NCBI RefSeq assembly: GCF_001571065.1
Contig: NZ_BCSW01000001.1
Span: 62,001 to 126,000, forward strand
Source of the DNA: Dietzia cinnamea NBRC 102147
GTDB lineage: Bacteria > Actinomycetota > Actinomycetes > Mycobacteriales > Mycobacteriaceae
Length of the DNA: 64,000 bases
Direction: 5' to 3'
Part shown: positions 1 through 7,413 of the stretch, piece by piece
Numbering within the stretch: the first letter of the stretch is position 1
Layout of the letters: each line of letters starts with the position of its first letter
Translations under genes and position numbers: made by a program
Notes under the pieces: model-generated
The model's database searches: none
What the model was told of the DNA's origin: nothing
Seen by the model: the letters and a program-made list of their open reading frames with translations, nothing else

Positions 1-928
1 CCTCGAGCAGGGCGTCGGTGATCGGCACGGCCATGCCGTCGCCGACGAACATCAACAGGCCGGCCTTGTGCTCGGCGGTCGCGTCCACGATGACCTCCGC
101 GTCGAAGTCGCGGAACAGGATCAGGTGGCCACCCATGTTGACGAAGGTCAGCAGCGTGAACAGTCCGGCGCCGTGCATGAGCGGGGCTGAGATGACGACG
201 CGGAATCCGCCGTCGGGCGAGACGTTGTCCGCGACCTCCTGCGGGCTGTGCCGCTTGTCTCCGTAGGGGTTACCGCCGGACAGGCAGGCGTAGTAGTAGT
301 CCGACATCGTCCACTGGACGCCCTTGGGGAACCCGGTGGTGCCGCCGGTGTAGACGATCCAGTGGTCGTCACCGCGGGCCGGCTCGAACCCGCGCTCCGC
401 CGATTGCTGGGGCAGCTCGGCGTCGACGTCGACCAGGGTGAGGCCGGCGGCAGCACACGCGTCCGCGAGGACCTGAGGCGTCCCGCCGACGGCGAGGATC
501 GTGCGCGTGCTGGTCAGTTGCGGCACCGCGGCGGCCATCGTCTCGGCGAACTCGGCGTCGACCATCACGGCGACCGACTGCGAGTCGTTGAACAGGTAGA
601 CGAGCTCGGCCGGGGTGTAGCGGTAGTTGACGTTGATCCCGGCCACGCGGATCTTCATGGACGCCACGATGGCGGCCATGTGCTCGGCGCTGTTCTTCAT
701 GTACAGCGCGACGTGGCTGAGCGGCTCCGCACCGTGGGCCTTCAGGAGGTGACCCATTCGGTTGGCGAGCTCATCGATCTGCCGGTACGTGTAGTCGACA
801 CCGTCCATGGTGAGCAGCGGGTTGTCCGGGATCCTGTCGGCCACGGCCTCGAACACGGCGGCTTCGTTCATGTCCGGGTTGGTTCCGGCGAGGGGATCGG
901 TGGACTGATCGGCAACTGCGTCGGTCAT
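1..928 (-). CDS. Acyl-CoA synthetase (FadD family), N-terminal part
   Basis: Only about 309 N-terminal codons are present; the gene runs off the left edge. FadD enzymes activate a carboxylic acid with ATP to an acyl-adenylate and then an acyl-CoA in the cytoplasm. The adenylation-domain phosphate loop YTGGTTGFPKG is seen at about residues 193-203, in a typical N-terminal context. The ATG at 928 is preceded by AAGGA about 10 bases upstream. The loop and the following PLMHGAG stretch resemble steroid-associated enzymes such as FadD19 and FadD17 as I remember them. The neighbouring KstR-controlled genes and a KstR-like site upstream also favour a sterol side-chain acid as substrate. Substrate and subfamily are inference; the FadD family call is secure. 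Confidence 0.85.
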   Translation of the reverse strand, partial: MTDAVADQSTDPLAGTNPDMNEAAVFEAVADRIPDNPLLTMDGVDYTYRQIDELANRMGHLLKAHGAEPLSHVALYMKNSAEHMAAIVASMKIRVAGINVNYRYTPAELVYLFNDSQSVAVMVDAEFAETMAAAVPQLTSTRTILAVGGTPQVLADACAAAGLTLVDVDAELPQQSAERGFEPARGDDHWIVYTGGTTGFPKGVQWTMSDYYYACLSGGNPYGDKRHSPQEVADNVSPDGGFRVVISAPLMHGAGLFTLLTFVNMGGHLILFRDFDAEVIVDATAEHKAGLLMFVGDGMAVPITDALLE

Positions 929-979
929 CGGGGCAGGTCCTTAAGAGCGGGGGCTGTGTGTCTTCTCTCACATTGTGGC

Positions 980-993
980 CTGAACTTGTTCTC
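980..993. promoter_or_regulatory. Possible weak KstR operator
   Basis: The core GAACTTGTTC has the AACnnGTT centre of the KstR consensus TnnAACnnGTTnnA, but both outer T/A positions are C. It lies in the divergent gap between the acyl-CoA synthetase and the alpha/beta hydrolase. Assignment is tentative. Confidence 0.35.
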
Positions 994-1079
994 ATGTCCA
1001 GACCCGGTACTGAGCAGCGACAATCGGGCATTACTGCAACAGGTTCCACCTCGCGACGAACCTCCGGGCATGGTTACGG

Positions 1080-1108
1080 GTGACCACCGTCAGTCGAGCG
1101 TCTACATT
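1080..1108 (+). promoter_or_regulatory. Putative promoter, leaderless
   Basis: GTGACC at 1080-1085 and TACATT at 1103-1108 are separated by 17 bases. The ATG of the next gene begins 7 bases after the -10 box, where transcription should start, so the mRNA is probably leaderless. No Shine-Dalgarno sequence is present. Confidence 0.5.
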
Positions 1109-1114
1109 GCGCAC

Positions 1115-2194
1115 ATGAGCGGATCACGGCCCCGACATCCCGGCCCGCCGTACGACGGCGGCCTCCGACTGCCACGCTCGACCGGGTCCGGCGACGTCCC
1201 CCAGGACGGCCGCCGTTCGTCCGACCGCGAGGCCGACCGGCCGTCCCGACGCGGGCCCGTCCTCCAGGGGCCCGCCGAACAGGGGACGCTCCGCTCGCGG
1301 GGCCTCGCCGAGGCCCTGCGCCTGATCGTGCGCCCCGCCCTGGACCGGATGCCCGCGACCGACGCCTCGCTCGGGCGGCTGCGGGCCCTCACCTCGGGAG
1401 CGGGCCGCGCCGCCGCGCTGGAGAGCACCAACGACTGGTCGTGGGACGGGCCGGTGCCCGGCCTGTGGGTGGGCCGCAAGCGGTTCTTCGACTCCGACAA
1501 GGTGATCTACCACGTCCACGGTGGCGGCTTCGCGTTCGGATCCCCGTGGTCACACAAGGCGCTCGCGTCCCGGATCGCCAGCGAGACCGGCGTCCCGGTC
1601 TTCCTACCGGATTACCGGCTCGCGCCCGAACATCCGCACCCGGCGGCCACCGAGGACACCATCGCCGGCTGGGAGTGGCTGATCGAGATGGGGTTCCCGG
1701 CCGCGAACATCGTGGTCGCCGGCGACTCGGCCGGAGGCAACCTCGCCCTGCAGCTGGTGGCCCACCTCGAGAGGACGCGGGCGCCGATGCCTGCAGGCGT
1801 CGTGCTGCTCTCCCCCTGGGTCGACCTGGACTTCACGGACATGACCGAGCGGGACCGGGCGCGCAAGGACCCGTTCCTCGCCCTGGGGCTCGCCGAACTG
1901 TGCCGACGGCAGTACGCGCCCGGGGTGGACCCGGACGATCCGGCCATCTCCCCGATCAACTACGAGCCGTCCCCGGACTGGCCGCCGTTCCTCATCCAGG
2001 CTGGCGGCCAGGAGATCTTCCGGGGCGGGATCGAGCGCATGGCAGAGAACTTCGCCGAGCACGGCGTGCGCCACGAGTTCCAGCTGTGGCCGGACCAGTT
2101 CCACGTGTTCCAGGTCTTCCACCCGCTCGTCCCGGAGGCGCGGGTCGCGGTCCGCGACATCGGCTCGTTCGTCCGGGGGTGCCTGCGCCGCTGA
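1115..2194 (+). CDS. Alpha/beta hydrolase, HSL-type esterase/lipase
   Basis: Predicted 359-residue cytoplasmic carboxylesterase of the hormone-sensitive-lipase family. The oxyanion-hole motif HGGGFAFG and the nucleophile elbow GDSAGG are clear, and a catalytic Asp and His are expected in the C-terminal third (the WPDQFHVFQ stretch carries the likely His). The first ~75 residues are Arg/Pro-rich and not part of the fold. The frame stays open far upstream, but the ATG at 1115 is chosen because a promoter-like TACATT ends 6 bases before it. It converges on ltp2 with only 20 bases between stops. Its position beside steroid genes suggests an ester or lactone substrate, but this is inference. Confidence 0.85.
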   Translation: MSGSRPRHPGPPYDGGLRLPRSTGSGDVPQDGRRSSDREADRPSRRGPVLQGPAEQGTLRSRGLAEALRLIVRPALDRMPATDASLGRLRALTSGAGRAAALESTNDWSWDGPVPGLWVGRKRFFDSDKVIYHVHGGGFAFGSPWSHKALASRIASETGVPVFLPDYRLAPEHPHPAATEDTIAGWEWLIEMGFPAANIVVAGDSAGGNLALQLVAHLERTRAPMPAGVVLLSPWVDLDFTDMTERDRARKDPFLALGLAELCRRQYAPGVDPDDPAISPINYEPSPDWPPFLIQAGGQEIFRGGIERMAENFAEHGVRHEFQLWPDQFHVFQVFHPLVPEARVAVRDIGSFVRGCLRR

Positions 2195-2214
2195 GCCGGC
2201 GGCGCTGGCGCGTG

Positions 2215-3393
2215 TCAGGGCTGCGCGGTGAGGACGAGTCCCGAGGTGGGCACGCCGGTCCCTGCGGTGACGACGAGCTTCTCGGCGCCGGCGACCTGGT
2301 TGACCGACTCCCCGCGGAGTTGACGCACGCCCTCGGCGATGCCGTTCATACCGTGGATGTACGCCTCGCCGAGCTGGCCGCCGTGGGTGTTGAGCGGCAG
2401 CCGGCCGCCCACTTCGAGGGCACCCGGCTCGCGGACGAAGTCCTTGGCCTCGCCGCGCCCGCAGAAGCCGAGCTCCTCGAGCTGCATGAGCACGTACGGC
2501 GTGAAGTGGTCGTACAGCACCGCCATGTCCATGTCCTCGGGCCGCAGGCCCGACTGGGACCACAGCTGGTCGCCGACGATCCCCATCTCGGGCAGACCCG
2601 CGAGCTCGGGGCGGTAATACGAGGTCATGATGTATTGGTCCGGCCCGGAGCCCGAGGCCGCCGCCGCGATCGAGACCGGCTCGTGCGGCAGGTCGCGGGC
2701 CCGCTCGGGCGTGGTCACGACGATCGCCTGGCCGCCGTCCGACTCCTGGCAGCAGTCCAGCAGGTGCAGGGGCTCGGCGATGTAGCGCGAGGCCTGGTGC
2801 TCCTCCAGCGTGATGGGCTTGCCATAGAAGAACGCCGCCGGGTTGGCCGCGGCGTGCTTGCGGTCCACCACCGCGACCCGGCCGAAATCCTCGCTCGTGG
2901 CGCCGTACTCGTGCATGTAGCGCTGCGCGACCATCGCGACGAACCCGGCCGGGGTGGACAGCCCGTGCGGGTAGGAGAACGCGTTGTCCGTGCCCGAGGA
3001 GTTCACCTGGTGCACGAGCGCCGAGTTGACCTGGCCGAAGCGCATCCCCGAGCGCTCGTTGAACGCGCGGTAGCAGACCACGACCTCCGCGACGCCGGTC
3101 GCCACGGCCATCGCCGCCTGCTGGACCGTTGCGCACGCCGCGCCGCCGCCGTAGTGGATGCGCGAGAAGAAGTTGAGACCGCCGATACCGGCGGCGCGGG
3201 CCACGGCGATCTCGGTGTTGGTGTCCATCGTGAACGACACCAGGCCGTCGACGTCCGACGGCTGCAGACCGGCGTCGGCCACCGCCGCGCGGACGGCCTC
3301 GGCGGCCAGCCGGAGCTCGGACCGGCCGGAGTCCTTGGAGAAATCGGTCGCGCCGATGCCGACGATCGACGCCTTGTCCGCGAGGGAGCTCAC
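2215..3393 (-). CDS. ltp2: Thiolase-like retro-aldolase Ltp2
   Basis: Predicted 392-residue thiolase-superfamily protein. Ltp2 in mycobacteria pairs with the DUF35 domain of ChsH2 and cleaves the 17-hydroxy-3-oxo-pregnene-carboxyl-CoA intermediate of cholesterol side-chain degradation, releasing propionyl-CoA and androstenedione. Tyr294 (in AVLYDHF) and Tyr345 (in GEAYIHG) sit at or within one residue of the catalytic tyrosines I recall for studied Ltp2 enzymes. The classic thiolase acyl-Cys context is absent, in keeping with an aldolase. The start is a GTG at 3393 overlapping the chsH1 stop as GTGA, so translation is probably coupled. Order after chsH2-chsH1 matches the mycobacterial igr operon. 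Confidence 0.9.
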   Translation of the reverse strand: MSSLADKASIVGIGATDFSKDSGRSELRLAAEAVRAAVADAGLQPSDVDGLVSFTMDTNTEIAVARAAGIGGLNFFSRIHYGGGAACATVQQAAMAVATGVAEVVVCYRAFNERSGMRFGQVNSALVHQVNSSGTDNAFSYPHGLSTPAGFVAMVAQRYMHEYGATSEDFGRVAVVDRKHAAANPAAFFYGKPITLEEHQASRYIAEPLHLLDCCQESDGGQAIVVTTPERARDLPHEPVSIAAAASGSGPDQYIMTSYYRPELAGLPEMGIVGDQLWSQSGLRPEDMDMAVLYDHFTPYVLMQLEELGFCGRGEAKDFVREPGALEVGGRLPLNTHGGQLGEAYIHGMNGIAEGVRQLRGESVNQVAGAEKLVVTAGTGVPTSGLVLTAQP

Positions 3394-3839
3394 TGCGGGC
3401 CTCCGTTCATGTAGAGGGTCGCGGTCGAGGTGACATGCGCGCCCAGCGAGTCCGTGCCGACGATCTTCAGCGTGACCAGCCCGTCGCCATCGATCCCCGT
3501 GACCTCACCCGTGAGGGTCAGGGAGTCGTACGCGTACCAGGGCACGCCGAGGCGCAGCTTGATCGAGGTGATGCGCGCGCGCTGGCCCGCCCAGTCCGTC
3601 ACGTACCGCTGCACGAGGCCGGTGTCGGTGAGGATGTTGACGAAGATGTCCTTCGAGCCCTTGGCGTGGGCCAGGTCGCGGTCGTGGTGCACGTCCTGGA
3701 AGTCCCGCGTCGCCAGGGCGGAGGCCACGATGAACGTCGGCGTCCCCTCGATGGTCAGCTCGGGCAGCCGGTCCCCCACCGTGGCGGCGGGCGGTTCGGC
3801 GGGGCAGATCACGTCGGTCACCGCACTGTTCTCGCTCAT
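3390..3839 (-). CDS. chsH1: MaoC-like enoyl-CoA hydratase subunit ChsH1
   Basis: Predicted 149-residue single hot-dog protein. With the MaoC half of ChsH2 it should form the hydratase that adds water to the 3-carbon steroid side-chain enoyl-CoA. The segment RDFQDVHHD gives an Asp46/His51 pair with the spacing I recall for the ChsH1 catalytic Asp/His. The ATG at 3839 overlaps the chsH2 stop as ATGA, which fixes the start; the frame remains open upstream only as a shadow inside chsH2. The 3' end overlaps ltp2. Length and position agree with Rv3541c of M. tuberculosis. Confidence 0.88.
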   Translation of the reverse strand: MSENSAVTDVICPAEPPAATVGDRLPELTIEGTPTFIVASALATRDFQDVHHDRDLAHAKGSKDIFVNILTDTGLVQRYVTDWAGQRARITSIKLRLGVPWYAYDSLTLTGEVTGIDGDGLVTLKIVGTDSLGAHVTSTATLYMNGGPQ

Positions 3840-4948
3840 TTGCCGCCACCTTCCTTGACCTCGGGCATCTGACGGTCGATCGGCGCAGTGCCAGCGGGGC
3901 GCCACGCGTAGAGGGTCCACGGCTCGGTGCCGAAGGCCGCGTCCTCGGACTCATCTCCCGGCATGTCGAGGAACTCCACCTCGACCTCCATGCCGATGCG
4001 GACCTCCGCCGGGTCGACGTCACGCAGCTCGCCGAGCATGCGCACACCCTCCTCCAGCTCGATCAGCGCGATGACGAACGGGAACTTCGTCCGGCCCGGC
4101 ACCCGCGGCGCGTGGTGGACCACGAAGCTGAACACCGTGCCGCGGCCGGAGGACACGACGTAGTCGGTCTGCTCGGACCTCTCCTTCCACAGCGCCGGCA
4201 CGGGCGGGTGCTGCAGGGAGCCGTCCTCGCGCTTCTGGATGCGCAGCTCGCGGGCGGCGACGCCGTCCCAGAAGAACCGCGTGTCGTGGGAGACCGACGG
4301 GCGCAGGACCTCGCCCACCACCAGGTCGTCGGTGGCCGAGCCGGAGCTGGCGACGATCCGCTCCTCCGACGAAGCCGAGCCGGCCGGCTCCGCGGTCTTG
4401 GCCGGCGGCCGGAACTTGAGGATCCGGAAGTCCATCTCGGCCACGACCTCATCGCCGACGCGCCAGTAGTTGCGGGTGGTGAAGAACCAGCCCTCGCCCA
4501 GGCCCGTGGTCTTGGGGCCCACCACGTCCACCAGCACGGACTCGATGGTCACCTCCTCGCCCGGGCGGGTGTAGCGGTGGTAGACCGAGTCGCAGTTGGT
4601 CGCGACGACCGAGGTGAATCCCTCGGCGTCGAGGATGTCGGTCATGCGGCCGAGCGGGTCGTCGGCCTCGCGGGTCTTGCCGAGTCCGCGCATCGTCCAC
4701 ACCTGCGCCATCGCGGGCGGGGCGACGAGTCCGCCGTGGCCGGCCGCGACGGCCGCCTCCTCGGTCTCGTAGATCGGGTTGGTGTCGCCGATCGCCTCGG
4801 TCCAGTTGCGGATCATCGGCAGGTTGATGGGGTCGCGGCCCGCGCGGCGGGCGCTGCCGCCGGAGGCCTTGACCTCGTCGGCCGCGGCGAGGATGCGCGC
4901 GGCGCGCTCGTCGGTCACCGTGTCGTCGAACACCGTGTCGTCACTCAT
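3836..4948 (-). CDS. chsH2: ChsH2: MaoC hydratase domain plus DUF35 domain
   Basis: Predicted 370-residue two-domain protein, somewhat longer than the ~311-residue mycobacterial ChsH2. Residues ~30-185 form a MaoC/hot-dog domain (GDTNPIY, GHGGLVAPP). A Ser/Ala-rich linker follows, and ~215-370 is a DUF35 OB-fold-type domain that in relatives binds Ltp2. The usual Cys4 zinc ribbon at the start of DUF35 is not visible: the C-terminal half has no cysteine. The ATG at 4948 is about 60 bases after the upstream dehydrogenase stop. Function as hydratase subunit and Ltp2 partner follows from family and order; the linker length is a local difference. Confidence 0.88.
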   Translation of the reverse strand: MSDDTVFDDTVTDERAARILAAADEVKASGGSARRAGRDPINLPMIRNWTEAIGDTNPIYETEEAAVAAGHGGLVAPPAMAQVWTMRGLGKTREADDPLGRMTDILDAEGFTSVVATNCDSVYHRYTRPGEEVTIESVLVDVVGPKTTGLGEGWFFTTRNYWRVGDEVVAEMDFRILKFRPPAKTAEPAGSASSEERIVASSGSATDDLVVGEVLRPSVSHDTRFFWDGVAARELRIQKREDGSLQHPPVPALWKERSEQTDYVVSSGRGTVFSFVVHHAPRVPGRTKFPFVIALIELEEGVRMLGELRDVDPAEVRIGMEVEVEFLDMPGDESEDAAFGTEPWTLYAWRPAGTAPIDRQMPEVKEGGGK

Positions 4949-5008
4949 GGGTGCCTTCTCGTCGGGGTGGGGTGCGCAGCGGGGCTGCGCTGGCGGACGG
5001 GGTCGGTG

Positions 5009-7357
5009 TCAGCGCGCCGTGCGGGGCATGCCGAGGCCGCCCATGCAGACCAGCTCGCGCATGACCTCGTTGACGCCGCCGCCGAAGGTGATCACGACGT
5101 TGCGTTTGTTCATCATGTCGAACCAGCGCTGCAGCGCCGCCGTGTCGGGATCGGTGGGGTCGCCGAAGCGGCCGAGCAGCTCCTCGACGATCCGGCCGAC
5201 GTGCTGGATCTTCTCCGTGGAGAACACCTTCGACGCGGCGGAGTCGCCCATCGACGGATTGTCCCCAGTCGACGAGACCTGCCAGTTGAGCAGCTCGTTG
5301 AGTCGGACGATCGCGAAGATCTCCGCGAGACCGCGCCGTACCTCGGGCCGGTCCAGGTGGCGGACGCCGTCGACGCCGGTGCCGCGGGCCCAGGCGGCGA
5401 GCTCGTCGTAGTACCCGCCCGGCCGGCCCGACGGGGCGAGCATGACGCGCTCGTGGTTGAGCTGCGTGGTGAGCATCTTCCAGCCCCCGTCGACCTCGCC
5501 CACGACCATGTCCGCCGGGACGCGCACGTCCGAGTAGTAGGTCGCGTTGACGTGGTGGGCGCCGTCGCAGGTGATGATCGGCGTGAACGAAAAGCCGGGG
5601 TCGGTGGTGTCCACGATGAAGATCGTCAGCCCGCGGTGCCGGGAATCGGGGGTGCCGGTGCGGGCGGCGAGCCAGATGTAGTCGGCGTGGTGCCCGCCGG
5701 TGGTCCACATCTTCTGCCCGTTGATGATCCAGTCGCCGGTCGCCTCGTCCTTGCGCGCCGTGGTGCGCAACGCGGCGAGGTCGGTGCCGGCGTCGGGCTC
5801 GGAGTACCCGATCGCGAAGTGGATCGTCCCGTCGAGGATCCCCGGGAGGAACTTCTCCTTCTGCTTCTCGGTGCCGTACTTCTGCAGAGTCGGGCCGACG
5901 GTCTGCAGCGTCACCGAGGGCAGCGGCACGTCGGCGCGGGTGGCCTCGTTGGTGAAGATCTGCTGCTCGATGTGGCCGAAGCCCTTGCCGCCGTACTCGG
6001 TGGGCCAGCCCACGCCCAGCCAGCCGTCGCGGCCCATCCGCGTGATGATCTCCGCGTAGGTGTCGCCGTGACGCGTGGTCGCGATGTCCGCGGCCTCCTC
6101 CGGCGAGATGAGGGTGGAGAAGTACTCGCGCAGCTCGTCCTGCAGCGCGCGCTGCTCGGCGGTGAGGTCGATGAACGCGCCCTCGGCGTCGGCGGCGTCC
6201 GCGTCGCCGGAGGCGGGCGCCACCTGCCCCACCGGGTCGGCGGCGATCGCCGCGCCCAGCGCGTCGAGGTGCAGCTGCGCGCCGCCGACGAAGCGGGCGA
6301 GGTCCTTGACCGCAGAGGAGTACTTGAACATCGGGTACGTGACGTCCACGCCGACGCCACCGTGGAGGTGGTGCAGGAGCTGGACGGCGCGCGGACCCTC
6401 GGTCGCCAGCCAGTACGCGCCGATCGTGGGATCGGTCTCGTAGCGGTCACCGGGCCCGGCCAGCCCCTCGGAGATCCGCCACGCCACCGACTGCGCGATC
6501 ACGTGCAGCGTCTGCGAGACGATGTAGACGTCCGCCAGTTCCTGCTGCACCGCCTGGAACGAGCCGAGCGGCTTACCGAACTGCACCCGCTCCTTGAGGT
6601 AGTCGGCCGTCATGTCGAGCGCGCCGGCCACGAGGCCGTCGCCGTGGGCGATACAGGCGGCCAGGACGAGACGCCGGAACTCCTCGAGGACCGACTCCGA
6701 TCCCGAGCCGCGGAGCACGTCGTCGTCGTCGACCTGCACGCCGTCCAACCGCATCGCGTACTCGGGCACGCCCAGGGAGCCGAGGGTGGGGGTGAGGGTG
6801 ACGCCGGGGGCGTCGGGGGCGACGACGACGAGGACGGCACCCTCGGGCGTGGTCGCCGGCACGAGCACGTGACGTGCCTGGGCCGCGTACCGCACCGATG
6901 TCGCGGTCCCGGTGAGCTTCCCGCCCTCGAGCCGTACGGTGGGCTCGAGCGGCAGGGGGCTGCCGGGCTCGGCGACGGCGGCGGTGAGGATACGTCCGTC
7001 CTCGATGCCGGAGAGCAGTCGCTTCTGCTGGTCCGCGGTGCCGAGGGTGACGATCGGCAGCACGCCCAGGCCCAGCGTCTCCAGGGCGGGGATCACCACG
7101 CCCGCACGGCCGACCTCCTCGAGAACCACGGCGATGTCGGCGGGCGTGAGGTCGTCGCCGCCGAGCGCTGCGGGCAGGCCGAGCGAGAGCAACCCGGAGG
7201 TGGCGAACGCCGACCAGAGGCGCTCGTCGAAGCCGGCGTCGTCGACACTGCGGCTGGGCAGCGCGGTGAGCAGTTCCTCGGCCGGGGCGGCCGTCGACAG
7301 CGCGCCGGCCACCGCCTCGGCGACGGCGGCCTGGGTCTCGGTACGCGTGAAGTCCAC
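5009..7357 (-). CDS. Fused acyl-CoA dehydrogenase, FadE28-FadE29 (ChsE1-ChsE2) type
   Basis: Predicted 782-residue protein with two acyl-CoA dehydrogenase modules. Residues ~1-375 resemble FadE28/ChsE1. Residues ~395-782, from IDLTAEQRALQDELREYF on, resemble FadE29/ChsE2 closely, including GVGWPTEYGGKGFG, FAIGYSEPDAGTDLAALRTT and ITFGGGVNEVMRE. In mycobacteria these are two separate proteins forming an alpha2beta2 enzyme that desaturates the 3-carbon sterol side chain; here they appear as one chain with an Ala/Asp-rich linker at ~375-393. The GTG at 7357 follows AGGACT. It sits between fadE34 and chsH2, exactly where fadE28-fadE29 lie in the igr operon. The fusion is seen in the reading frame; the shared reaction is inference. 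Confidence 0.88.
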   Translation of the reverse strand: MDFTRTETQAAVAEAVAGALSTAAPAEELLTALPSRSVDDAGFDERLWSAFATSGLLSLGLPAALGGDDLTPADIAVVLEEVGRAGVVIPALETLGLGVLPIVTLGTADQQKRLLSGIEDGRILTAAVAEPGSPLPLEPTVRLEGGKLTGTATSVRYAAQARHVLVPATTPEGAVLVVVAPDAPGVTLTPTLGSLGVPEYAMRLDGVQVDDDDVLRGSGSESVLEEFRRLVLAACIAHGDGLVAGALDMTADYLKERVQFGKPLGSFQAVQQELADVYIVSQTLHVIAQSVAWRISEGLAGPGDRYETDPTIGAYWLATEGPRAVQLLHHLHGGVGVDVTYPMFKYSSAVKDLARFVGGAQLHLDALGAAIAADPVGQVAPASGDADAADAEGAFIDLTAEQRALQDELREYFSTLISPEEAADIATTRHGDTYAEIITRMGRDGWLGVGWPTEYGGKGFGHIEQQIFTNEATRADVPLPSVTLQTVGPTLQKYGTEKQKEKFLPGILDGTIHFAIGYSEPDAGTDLAALRTTARKDEATGDWIINGQKMWTTGGHHADYIWLAARTGTPDSRHRGLTIFIVDTTDPGFSFTPIITCDGAHHVNATYYSDVRVPADMVVGEVDGGWKMLTTQLNHERVMLAPSGRPGGYYDELAAWARGTGVDGVRHLDRPEVRRGLAEIFAIVRLNELLNWQVSSTGDNPSMGDSAASKVFSTEKIQHVGRIVEELLGRFGDPTDPDTAALQRWFDMMNKRNVVITFGGGVNEVMRELVCMGGLGMPRTAR

Positions 7358-7413
7358 GATCAGTCCTGTTCGGATACGGGGGCGGAGAACGGGGCGGGGG
7401 TGGCAGGCGGTGG

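Noticed and set aside
929-1114. Extension of the alpha/beta hydrolase far upstream of 1115
   Set aside because: The frame is open to ~248 but overlaps the divergent acyl-CoA synthetase and gives no domain; the promoter-like boxes at 1080-1108 lie inside the extension.
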